26,455 bases of DNA, from contig SFEX01000022.1 of the NCBI GenBank assembly GCA_004557075.1, forward strand, positions 1 to 26,455, in the 5' to 3' direction. Positions 1 through 6,475 of the stretch are shown piece after piece. Made by a program: the position numbers and the translations under genes. How positions within the stretch are numbered: position 1 is the stretch's first letter; each line of letters begins with the position of its first letter. The stretch comes from Clostridiales bacterium. GTDB taxonomy: Bacteria; Bacillota; Clostridia; Oscillospirales; Oscillospiraceae. The notes beneath the pieces were generated by a model. The model saw nothing but the letters and a program-made list of their open reading frames with translations. It was not told the origin of the DNA and did no database searches.

Positions 1-9
1 ATAGGATAA

Positions 10-99
10 GGATAATAGGTATCAGGAAAAATCAAATGATATCAAATCTCCCAAACAAAAGCGTTTAGAATTAAGTTTCATTTTGCGAGTGGGAATAAG
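10..99 (+). repeat. Left copy of the island-boundary direct repeat
   Basis: This ~90-bp stretch aligns in the same orientation with 10024-10114 and marks the left end of the AT-rich island. Shared blocks in order are GGATAAT-GGTATCA, TCAAAT units on an exact 10-bp period (variant TCAGGA at 22, TCAAAT at 32 and 42), GTTTAGAA, and GTTTCATTT-GCGAGTGGGA-TAAG (75-99), where 23 of 25 bases agree with the right copy. The helically phased short repeats resemble protein-binding arrays near recombination sites. That reading is inference, because no integrase is visible in the window. Confidence 0.65.
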
Positions 100-119
100 T
101 AAAATGTGCCGAAAAGCCG

Positions 120-146
120 AAAAACCCAGCTCCAGAGCTGGAAAAA
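120..146 (-). terminator. Small hairpin, possible minus-strand terminator
   Basis: CCAGCT (126-131) pairs with AGCTGG (136-141) across a 4-nt loop. Read on the minus strand the hairpin is followed by a T tract (complement of the A run at 120-124). It would back up the stronger terminator at 291-332 for leftward transcription from the XRE gene. The rest of 1-337 shows no convincing gene. Confidence 0.35.
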
Positions 147-177
147 CGGTAGTTTTCGTGGCAACACCCACTGATTT

Positions 178-194
178 GATAGCAGATTGATAGC
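178..194 (+). repeat. GATAGC short direct repeats, left end
   Basis: GATAGC occurs at 178-183 and 189-194, 11 bp apart. The same hexamer occurs three times, in the same orientation, at the other end of the island (9969-9998). Both groups lie just inside the boundary repeats. They are candidate arm-type binding sites of a recombinase, by inference only. Confidence 0.45.
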
Positions 195-290
195 AGACGC
201 AGAACCGAGTTTACTTTATTTTGTTCTGCGTGGCGATGGGTTTGCAGGTTTGCAATCCCTTCCATCCAAATCCTATAGAGAACCTGAAAA

Positions 291-332
291 GGCTCTACTG
301 ACTTTCTGAAAAGAAGTCGGTAGAGCCTTTTT
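291..332. terminator. Bidirectional intrinsic terminator downstream of the XRE gene
   Basis: A 14-bp stem, GGCTCTACTGACTT (291-304) with AAGTCGGTAGAGCC (314-327), has one G-T wobble and is followed by T5. On the minus strand it is followed by TTTTC. It ends just downstream of the XRE stop at 338. Confidence 0.8.
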
Positions 333-337
333 GCTGT

Positions 338-862
338 TTATTCCGTTTCTTTTAGGGATTCCACCAGCATATCGCTGAATTCCTGTGAGGGCGTGACCTT
401 GACCCAGCCGGGCTTGCTGGCAAGCTCCGGGTATCTGTAACGCCACTGATCGTATTCCTCTTTGGTGATCTCTCCCGCTTCCAGTTTGGCGGCCTGTGCC
501 TGCCAGCTGGTGAGCATATCAAAGAGATTATGAAAATCACTGCCCCGGGACTTGTCCAGACGCAGACAGACTTCTCCATCAATCTCACCGATCTTCAGGC
601 CATACATATCCTCCAGGGCAAACAGGGTGTGCATCAGGCCAATGTAGCTGTCAATGTCGGGCAGATCGAGGGCCTTGGGTGATACGTCCAGCGCCTGCGC
701 CAGTTTGTTCGTCAGGTCGGCTTTTGGCGTCCGGGTGCCGGATTCATATTGGGCCATACGAACATCGGCGGTCTTCTCCGGGAAGCCCACCAACGTGCCA
801 AGGTATTTCTGTGTCATACCCCGCAAATTGCGGAGAAAATGAATTCTCTCACCAATCGCCAT
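338..862 (-). CDS. XRE-family helix-turn-helix transcriptional regulator
   Basis: The product is a 174-aa DNA-binding protein. Residues ~1-65 form a lambda-repressor/Xre-type HTH: GERIHFLRNLRGMTQKYLG, then the recognition segment ending in the family-typical YESGTRTP, then a helix with LAQALDVSP. The remaining ~105 residues are a helical, acidic C-terminal region of a kind common in clostridial mobile-element regulators; I recognise no enzymatic domain. I chose ATG 862 over the in-frame TTG at 877 because GGAG lies 9 nt upstream of it. It is transcribed away from the excisionase remnant from a back-to-back promoter, the usual layout of the control region of an integrative element. It probably represses that divergent promoter, but the target gene is now broken, so its present role is uncertain. 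Confidence 0.85.
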   Translation of the reverse strand: MAIGERIHFLRNLRGMTQKYLGTLVGFPEKTADVRMAQYESGTRTPKADLTNKLAQALDVSPKALDLPDIDSYIGLMHTLFALEDMYGLKIGEIDGEVCLRLDKSRGSDFHNLFDMLTSWQAQAAKLEAGEITKEEYDQWRYRYPELASKPGWVKVTPSQEFSDMLVESLKETE

Positions 863-897
863 AACAGCCAACTCCAATCAAGTTTGTCGTTGCACAC

Positions 898-927
898 AGT
901 ATAGCATATTTGTTTAGAAGAAGTCAA
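898..927 (-). promoter_or_regulatory. Promoter of the XRE regulator
   Basis: On the minus strand, TTGACT (922-927) and TATACT (898-903) are separated by 18 bp. They lie 36 bp upstream of the chosen start codon. Confidence 0.7.
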
Positions 928-948
928 TATAACCAAAGCAGAAAAGTT

Positions 949-1020
949 TAATTGTTTTCCCGCAATCCACTTGACTTTAACGGATATGCTTAGTATAATC
1001 AAAATGAAGTTAAACAATTA
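949..1020. promoter_or_regulatory. Inverted operator-like repeats in the divergent region
   Basis: TAATTGTTT (949-957) recurs as its exact reverse complement AAACAATTA (1012-1020). The two copies flank the rightward promoter at 971-999. This is a plausible pair of binding sites for the adjacent XRE regulator. Binding is inferred from position and symmetry. Confidence 0.5.
971..999 (+). promoter_or_regulatory. Rightward promoter of the excisionase-like remnant
   Basis: TTGACT (971-976), a 17-bp spacer and TATAAT (994-999) form a near-consensus sigma-A promoter. The AAAGGAGGTG ribosome site (1035-1044) and ATG 1052 follow. Confidence 0.8.
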
Positions 1021-1051
1021 TGCTTAACATGACGAAAGGAGGTGAACTCAA

Positions 1052-1499
1052 ATGGCAGGACAGATGTTCATGCGCGTGGATGAGGTTGCAGAGGAACTGG
1101 GCGTTTCTAAGCCCTATTGTGGAGTATGGTGTAACGGAATTTATTGTAGGCCACTACGGAGAATTTGACCGCCTTGCCGCCAAGGCGGTGATTGTCGCAA
1201 AGCAGACACACCCAGAGGTTACGCTGTCCTTGCTACTACCATATCACCCTGTAGAGCGCCCAATTGAAAAGCCAGAGGGTTTTGACAGCACCTACTATCC
1301 ACCCGGTATGGAATCGGTTCCGAGAAAACTGGCTATTGTAAGAGCGAACCAGTATGTTGTTGATCATGTTGATTACTTAATCGCATATGCCTGGCATCCT
1401 GCAAGTAATGCCCGTGAACTGGTGGAGTATTCACAAAAAAGAGAGCAAGCTGGATTAATGAAAGTGATGAATCTAGCCCAGATTGCACTTTGGAGTTAA
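1052..1499 (+). pseudogene. Deletion fusion: excisionase-like 5' end joined to the 3' part of a SLOG/DUF1273-type gene
   Basis: A perfect ribosome site (AAAGGAGGTG, 7-nt spacing) precedes ATG 1052. The frame begins MAGQMFMRVDEVAEELGVSKPY, the start of the small HTH excisionase-like proteins of clostridial integrative elements, and then loses similarity at ~1117 and stops after 17 further codons. In the frame two bases along, from ~1116 to 1499, the sequence encodes ~127 residues (EYGVTEFIVGHYGEFDRLAA, later VPRKLAIVRANQYVVDHVDY and AYAWHP) matching the C-terminal part of SLOG-like DUF1273 proteins; the N-terminal strand with its GHR-type motif is missing. An open frame from 1020 spans both, but its first ~33 residues are out-of-frame translation. 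The simplest explanation is a deletion joining two neighbouring genes at 1112-1120. Neither product should be functional. Confidence 0.75.
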
Positions 1500-1542
1500 A
1501 GTTCTCTTCTTCCTTTTAATAAACCAAGTATGTTCGTTTTCC

Positions 1543-1570
1543 TTGACAATTTCGTTTAAACGAATATAAT
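1543..1570 (+). promoter_or_regulatory. Promoter of the nine-gene unit with a palindromic operator in its spacer
   Basis: TTGACA (1543-1548) and TATAAT (1565-1570) are separated by 16 bp. The spacer carries TTCGTTTAAACGAA (1551-1564), a perfect 14-bp palindrome abutting the -10 hexamer. A half-site-like TTCGTTTT lies upstream at 1533-1540. A repressor bound here would exclude RNA polymerase. The HTH protein encoded at 1619 or a host regulator are candidates. Confidence 0.8.
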
Positions 1571-1618
1571 AAAAGTAGAGTAGTTTATTTAGTTGTAATT
1601 TTGCGATGAGGTGTTACC

Positions 1619-1825
1619 GTGAATGGATATATAACCGCACAGGAAGCCGCAGAAAAATGGGGCATTTCACCCCGACAAGTTCAAATCCTCTGTAAAGAAA
1701 ACCGTATTGTAGGAGCAACAAGAATGAGTCGCATTTGGATCATCCCTGAAAATGCAGAAAAACCGACCAGTGATAAGAAAGCGCAACGTGGGAGGAAGAA
1801 TGATGCTTCAACGCACCATATATGA
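1619..1825 (+). CDS. Small HTH (excisionase/MerR-like) DNA-binding protein, probable R-M controller
   Basis: The 68-aa protein is a single winged-HTH of the HTH_17/excisionase type: TAQEAAEKWGISPRQVQILC is the HTH, and RIVGATRMSRIWIIPENAEK is the wing with the characteristic WIIP turn. The tail is basic (KKAQRGRK). Translation starts at GTG with GAGG 7 nt upstream. It overlaps the following methyltransferase by 23 bp. Small proteins of this type commonly precede C5 methyltransferases in Clostridia. It is the first gene behind the palindrome-containing promoter, so autoregulation and control of the R-M genes is a reasonable inference; an unrelated structural role cannot be excluded. Confidence 0.75.
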   Translation: MNGYITAQEAAEKWGISPRQVQILCKENRIVGATRMSRIWIIPENAEKPTSDKKAQRGRKNDASTHHI

Positions 1826-2906
1826 AAAACAGAATATCGACCTATCCTCCGCGCCTTGGACAATGCATGAGTTTTTTGCAGGAAGCGGCCTTGTTGCATA
1901 TGGACTGAAAGGAATGTTTGCGCCTATTTGGGCGAACGATATTAGCGAGCAGAAGGCTGCCGTTTATGAGGCAAACTTTGGTTGTGAGCATTTTGAACTA
2001 GGAGACATTAAAAATGTGAGCGGAAGGGATTTACCGTTTGCCCATTTATCATGGGCTAGCTTTCCGTGCCAAGATCTGTCTTTAGCCGGCTCTTTGGGAG
2101 GAATCCACGCTTCAAGAAGTGGGTTAGTATGGGAATGGTTGCGTGTCTTGGACGAAATGGAACAAACGCCCAATATCCTGTTGCTGGAAAACGTCTCTGG
2201 TCTACTTTCTACAAACGGAGGCAATAACTATCGTGTCCTTCACATGGCGCTTGTTGACCGAGGCTTCGATTGCGGCGCAATTGTTTTAAATGCATCACAC
2301 TTTGTACCGCAATCCAGACCAAGAGTATTCATTATTGCGGTACGACATGGATGCAAAATCCCAAGCAACTTAGTAGGAGAAGGACCTTGCTGGCTCCATA
2401 GCAAAGCGGCGACTGATTTAGGAAAGTCTCTGCCAGGATGGATCTGGTGGAAAACAGAAAAGCCGCCGCGTCGTGTCGAATCGCTGAAAGATATTATAGA
2501 AAATGATATCCCCTTCGATAAAGACAATGTGCTTAAGCTTATACCGGAGCGCCATCAGATCAAGTTGGATGAACACGATATTATTTACGCAACAGGTTAT
2601 CGTCGGACGCGTTATGGAGAACAACAGCTGGAACTGCGGTTTGATGGTATTGCCGGGTGTTTACGAACGCCAGAAGGCGGAAGTAGCAAGCAGTATTTGG
2701 TAGTCAAGAAAAATGGAGAAACTCATGCAAGACTATTAACTGTCCGTGAAGCAGCAAGGCTAATGGGAGCGCCAGATAGCTTCATTTTGCCCGGCAGTTA
2801 TAACGATGGGTACAAAGCGATGGGAGATGCAGTGGTTATGCCTGTCGCGCAGTTTATTGGAGAACGATTCCTAACCAAAATTGCGGAGGCTGTATATGAT
2901 GATTAG
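1803..2906 (+). CDS. DNA (cytosine-5) methyltransferase, first of two
   Basis: This 367-aa enzyme transfers a methyl group from SAM to C5 of cytosine in duplex DNA. Motifs appear in canonical order: I FFAGSGL (24-30), IV with the catalytic Cys89 in SFPCQDLS, VI ENVSG (129-133), VIII QSRPRVFII (170-178), a target-recognition region ~190-300, then IX (LTVREAARLMG) and X (GYKAMGDAVVMPVAQFIGERF region). I chose ATG 1803 because GGGAGG (1790-1795) is 7 nt upstream; ATG 1800 is possible. It overlaps the HTH gene upstream and the DUF4928 gene downstream, so translation is probably coupled. It should protect host DNA from the DUF4928 nuclease candidate. The target sequence cannot be read from the protein. 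Confidence 0.93.
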   Translation: MLQRTIYEKQNIDLSSAPWTMHEFFAGSGLVAYGLKGMFAPIWANDISEQKAAVYEANFGCEHFELGDIKNVSGRDLPFAHLSWASFPCQDLSLAGSLGGIHASRSGLVWEWLRVLDEMEQTPNILLLENVSGLLSTNGGNNYRVLHMALVDRGFDCGAIVLNASHFVPQSRPRVFIIAVRHGCKIPSNLVGEGPCWLHSKAATDLGKSLPGWIWWKTEKPPRRVESLKDIIENDIPFDKDNVLKLIPERHQIKLDEHDIIYATGYRRTRYGEQQLELRFDGIAGCLRTPEGGSSKQYLVVKKNGETHARLLTVREAARLMGAPDSFILPGSYNDGYKAMGDAVVMPVAQFIGERFLTKIAEAVYDD

Positions 2907-3834
2907 TCCCGAAAAACGGCTAAAAGCGTTTCAAACAGAAAATAACATCTTTACCAAAGGCCCGCTGTCTCTGGTTGTTCAGTTTACTCGTTTAGTACGC
3001 GACAAAGAGTTTCCTTTAAACTCTGAGGATTTTCAAACAAGTAGTAAAGGTCAAGTCGCCGGACTTGGCGGTGGAAATCTTAAAAAGATTCTGAAAGAGC
3101 ATGGCATAACGCAGCAGCTTTCTGCAGAGGGTGGACGAACCAGTCGCGGGAGCATGGGACTGATGATAAAATACGTTGATTTCCTCAACGCATGGAATGT
3201 AGAGCAAGCCGTCGATTTCTCTTTCGTTGAAGGATTTTGGGCAGAACAGGTTCGCGAATATTTCAGAAATCAGCCTTTTGTTTTGACGGCAGACGCGTCC
3301 AAAACTATCGGCGCCAATTTGGATGAGCTGTTTGAGCAGGCAAAGAAACGGCAGAAGCAAAATCCGGGCACACAGTATTTAGGAACAGTATTGCAGCATT
3401 TGGTTGCCGCTAAACTGAGCCTTATTATGCCGGAGGGGGCTTTTGAGATTCACGGCGCGTCGGTTGCAGACGGTCCCACTGACCGCAACGGTGATTTCGT
3501 CATTAATAATACGATTATTCACTGTACCACTATGCCCGGAGCATTGTTGATTGAGAAATGCAAAACAAATTTGCGCAGCGGTTGCCATCCTGTTATCATC
3601 ACGATCTTTGACCGGGTACATACGGCGCTAAATCTGGCGGAGGACGCTGGTCTTGCTGGGCGTGTAGAGGTATGGGATATTCAGCAATTCCTGTCCGCAA
3701 ATGTGTATGAGCATAGTCTTTTTGATGAGGCAAAACGCAATTCTACGCTTTCTGATATTATTAGCCTCTACAACAACATTGTACTAGAGACAGAAACCGA
3801 TCCGAGCCTCCGTATTGAGTTTGAAGCAAGGTGA
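2896..3834 (+). CDS. DUF4928-family protein, probable restriction endonuclease partner
   Basis: The product is 312 aa. Blocks I associate with DUF4928 are visible: GQVAGLGGGN, EGGRTSRGSMG, QYLGTVLQHLVAAKLSL, HGASVADGPTDRNGDFVI, and the terminal ETDPSLRIE. The section GDFVINNTIIHCTTMPGA followed by LIEKCKTNL alternates strands and acidic/Lys residues, and could be a PD-(D/E)xK-like nuclease core; that is inference. The family is known mainly from linkage to C5 methyltransferases, and here it lies between a methyltransferase (11-bp overlap) and Vsr, the usual position of the cognate nuclease. ATG 2896 is preceded by GGAGG (2885-2889). No signal peptide or membrane segment is seen. Cleavage activity is unproven. 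Confidence 0.83.
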   Translation: MMISPEKRLKAFQTENNIFTKGPLSLVVQFTRLVRDKEFPLNSEDFQTSSKGQVAGLGGGNLKKILKEHGITQQLSAEGGRTSRGSMGLMIKYVDFLNAWNVEQAVDFSFVEGFWAEQVREYFRNQPFVLTADASKTIGANLDELFEQAKKRQKQNPGTQYLGTVLQHLVAAKLSLIMPEGAFEIHGASVADGPTDRNGDFVINNTIIHCTTMPGALLIEKCKTNLRSGCHPVIITIFDRVHTALNLAEDAGLAGRVEVWDIQQFLSANVYEHSLFDEAKRNSTLSDIISLYNNIVLETETDPSLRIEFEAR

Positions 3835-3840
3835 TTGATT

Positions 3841-4251
3841 GTGGCCGACGTTTTTGACGCCGAAAAGCGATCTGACATTATGCGGCGGGTCAAATCAAAG
3901 AAGAATAAGTCTACGGAACTTCGCCTGATTGAAATATTTAAGCAGAATGGCATTACAGGCTGGAGACGAAACTACCCAGTAAAAGGGCATCCTGATTTTG
4001 TGTTTCCAAAGCGGAAGGTCGCTGTGTTCGTAGACGGATGCTTTTGGCATGGACATGACTGCCGCAATACCCGTCCTGCAGATCATCAAGAATATTGGCA
4101 AAAAAAGCGGGAGCGGAATATAAAGCACGATCAAGAAGTGACCGCTATGTTTGAGGCGCGAGGCTGGACTGTGTTGCGGATTTGGGAGTGCGAGCTGAAA
4201 AAGAAAAACGAAGCCAATTTGTGTATGAAGTTATTGAGCATTTGGCCTTAG
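3841..4251 (+). CDS. vsr: Very short patch repair (Vsr) mismatch endonuclease
   Basis: The 136-aa Vsr endonuclease nicks DNA 5' of the T in T:G mismatches that arise when 5-methylcytosine deaminates. Visible features are the N-terminal RSDIMRRVKSKKNKSTELRL block, the catalytic Asp52 in GHPDFVFP, the FVDGCFWHGHDC zinc/active-site segment (Cys67, His70, His72, Cys74), and the C-terminal WTVLRIWECEL. The length is normal. GTG 3841 was chosen because AAGGTGA, which contains the stop of the previous gene, lies 6 nt upstream; the TTG at 3835 has no room for a ribosome site. Its place between two C5 methyltransferases fits a role in limiting methylation-induced C-to-T mutation at their targets. Confidence 0.95.
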   Translation: MADVFDAEKRSDIMRRVKSKKNKSTELRLIEIFKQNGITGWRRNYPVKGHPDFVFPKRKVAVFVDGCFWHGHDCRNTRPADHQEYWQKKRERNIKHDQEVTAMFEARGWTVLRIWECELKKKNEANLCMKLLSIWP

Positions 4252-4252
4252 G

Positions 4253-5332
4253 ATGGTAAATGAAATGGGAGAAAAGGTAATAGGAATTGATTTGTTTTCT
4301 GGCGCGGGGGGGTTGTCTCTGGGTGCGGAAATGGCGGGAATAGATGTAAAAATTGCCGTCGAGAGCGACCCCTTTGCGGCAAAAACCTATCAATTAAATC
4401 ATCCACAAACAGTGGTTTTAAATAAAGATATCAGGACAGTTAAAGACTTTCCTGTTGATCGGAAAAACAGTACATTAATTCTCTTTGGCGGCCCTCCATG
4501 CCAAGGTTTCTCTACATCCAACCAAAAGACTCGTAACAAGAGCAATCCCCAGAATTGGCTTTTCCAAGAATTTATCCGAATTACCAAAGAAGTAAGGCCG
4601 GAATGGATTGTTTTCGAGAACGTTAAGGGCATCATGGAAACCGCAAAAGGCTTTTTTGTAGAAGAGATTACTAAGAAATTTACTGAATTAAGCTATACAT
4701 GCACTCCTTTGGTTTTGTGCGCTTCCAATTATGGTGTTCCACAGACACGCTCCCGATTCTTCCTAATTGGCTCACTACATGGGAAAAAGCCTAATATTCC
4801 AATTACTTGCTCATCGATGATTACCGTAAAAGATGCCATTGAGGATCTACCGAGTTTGGAAAATGGTGCCAACCAGGATGTGCTGGGATATAAAATGGAA
4901 GCAAAATCTGATTACGCAAAGGCGCTTAGAAAAGGGCTGGAAATGTGCAGCGGGAATTTAGTCACACGGAATGCTGATACTGTTTTAAGGCGATATGCGT
5001 ATATTCCTCAAGGCGGTAATTGGAAGGATATACCTGATGAGCTCATGGGCAATTATGCAGATAAGACCAGATGCCATACAGGTATATATAGGCGGCTATC
5101 TGAAGTAGAGCCTTCAGTAACTGTAGGTAACTATAGAAAAAGCATGTTAATACACCCTTGGGAGAACCGTGGATTATCCGTAAGGGAAGCTGCTAGATTG
5201 CAATCTTTTCCAGATTGGTATGTGTTTAGTGGTAGTATAGGTTTTCAGCAGCAACAGGTTGGTAATGCAGTTCCGCCCTTTTTAGCAAGGGCTGTATTTC
5301 AAGCCATTATTAGTGCTAATAGGGAGGAATAG
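4253..5332 (+). CDS. DNA (cytosine-5) methyltransferase, second of two
   Basis: This 359-aa C5 methyltransferase is distinct in sequence from the first. Motif I is DLFSGAGGLSLG (13-24), motif IV GGPPCQGFS with catalytic Cys83, motif VI ENVKG, motif VIII QTRSRFFLIG, motif IX LSVREAARLQSFP, and motif X QQVGNAVPPFLAR near the C-terminus. The target-recognition region (~190-290) is unlike that of the first enzyme. It begins one base after the vsr stop; the ribosome site is weak, so coupling to vsr is likely, and ATG 4265 is an alternative start. A run of seven G (4306-4312) lies inside motif I. Two C5 methyltransferases beside one nuclease suggest an asymmetric target needing a separate enzyme per strand, or two specificities. 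Confidence 0.93.
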   Translation: MVNEMGEKVIGIDLFSGAGGLSLGAEMAGIDVKIAVESDPFAAKTYQLNHPQTVVLNKDIRTVKDFPVDRKNSTLILFGGPPCQGFSTSNQKTRNKSNPQNWLFQEFIRITKEVRPEWIVFENVKGIMETAKGFFVEEITKKFTELSYTCTPLVLCASNYGVPQTRSRFFLIGSLHGKKPNIPITCSSMITVKDAIEDLPSLENGANQDVLGYKMEAKSDYAKALRKGLEMCSGNLVTRNADTVLRRYAYIPQGGNWKDIPDELMGNYADKTRCHTGIYRRLSEVEPSVTVGNYRKSMLIHPWENRGLSVREAARLQSFPDWYVFSGSIGFQQQQVGNAVPPFLARAVFQAIISANREE

Positions 5333-5335
5333 TAT

Positions 5336-6475
5336 ATGACTTTAAAAGATATACAACAGAGCAAATTATTAGATGAGTTGCTGAATATAGGCGGATCAGA
5401 TGAATATCCAAGTACATTTGGAAGAAAGCCACATATAGAACGATATAAAGAACTTGCCAATAAATTTGCGAATTATCCAGTGGAAATGGGAGCAATGCAA
5501 GAAACTATTAAGACATGGATAGCAGCAGTTCAAGAAAAAACCAAAGAAATCAATTCCATTGATGACATAAAGGAAAGAGAAAAAGAATTTAATAAACTGT
5601 TTGAGGACGATCCTATTATCTTCTTGAATCGCCATGATGCCTCCCATACCAAAAAGGTTATGGAAAAAGCATTAGAAATAATAAAATGTTTTAGAAATAT
5701 TAGATTTTCATGCTATGAAATATATTTTTTGTTGTGTGCAATCGTTGTACACGATATAGGCAATATATATGGTCGTACGGGGCATGAGAAAAAAATTGCA
5801 GAAATTCTTAATTCTGAATGTGCTTCAATTATTCCAGATTCCATTGAAAGACGAGTCATTTCAAGAATTGCAGGAGTTCACGGAGGCAAAATCTATGGTA
5901 GCTCCGATACTATAAGCGTTTTGAATGAAACATATACCGTTAACGGTTTTGACATTAAAGAACAACTTTTGGCAGCAATACTACGCTTTGCAGATGAGCT
6001 AGCTGATGATGCATCGAGGGCAAATTATGATGCTATGGACAGTGGAATAATTGGAGAGGCAAGTGAAATTTATCACGTATATTCAGAAAAGCTGCATACA
6101 GTGTCACTACGGCAAAATAAAGTTACGAATGCGTTTGAAGTTTTTTTAGCCTATCAATTTGATGCGAGTATTGCAAAAAAGCTTTATGGTAAAGCGGGGC
6201 AAAAAAGATATCTTATTGATGAAATCTATGCGCGAACCATAAAAATGGAACGAGAGCGAAGATATTGTATACGTTACTTACGCCCCTATTGTTCATTGGA
6301 ACGGATAAATGTACAGATTGTTATCACAAAAGATGTCTTTGATGAAGAAAAAATCTCATACACTTTAGAAGAAAAAGGATATCCAATTATTCCATTTTCT
6401 TCAATTAAGGATGCCCGCAATGATATTCTGAGCGGCGAAGAATTAGCTGCAAAACTTGAAGGAGTGAGAGTGTGA
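5336..6475 (+). CDS. HD-domain metal-dependent phosphohydrolase, possible conflict-system component
   Basis: This 379-aa protein is a likely metal-dependent phosphohydrolase of the HD superfamily. Putative metal ligands fall in the expected order: His104 (NRHDASHTKKV), His139-Asp140 (VVHDIGN), His182 (GVHGG) and Asp220 (RFADELAD). A ~90-residue helical N-terminal region precedes the HD core. The C-terminal ~90 residues (from INVQIVITKDVF) look like a separate small domain. Arrangement and neighbours recall the HD proteins described next to ATPases in bacterial conflict systems; this is from memory and unchecked. AGGGAGG (5321-5327) lies 8 nt before the ATG, and the stop overlaps the next start. 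The gene is clearly more AT-rich than the R-M genes. The substrate is unknown: dNTPs, cyclic nucleotides or (p)ppGpp are all possible. Confidence 0.8.
   Translation: MTLKDIQQSKLLDELLNIGGSDEYPSTFGRKPHIERYKELANKFANYPVEMGAMQETIKTWIAAVQEKTKEINSIDDIKEREKEFNKLFEDDPIIFLNRHDASHTKKVMEKALEIIKCFRNIRFSCYEIYFLLCAIVVHDIGNIYGRTGHEKKIAEILNSECASIIPDSIERRVISRIAGVHGGKIYGSSDTISVLNETYTVNGFDIKEQLLAAILRFADELADDASRANYDAMDSGIIGEASEIYHVYSEKLHTVSLRQNKVTNAFEVFLAYQFDASIAKKLYGKAGQKRYLIDEIYARTIKMERERRYCIRYLRPYCSLERINVQIVITKDVFDEEKISYTLEEKGYPIIPFSSIKDARNDILSGEELAAKLEGVRV

Noticed and set aside
71..265. Open frame of 64 codons on the minus strand near the left boundary
   Set aside because: It overlaps the boundary repeat and the GATAGC repeats, has no ribosome site and no recognisable protein features. 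It is best explained as repeat DNA.
229..272. Possible tRNA 3'-end-like sequence (GGTTTGCAATCCC) as an attachment site
   Set aside because: No matching acceptor stem, anticodon arm or CCA context could be drawn, so a tRNA attachment site is not supported.
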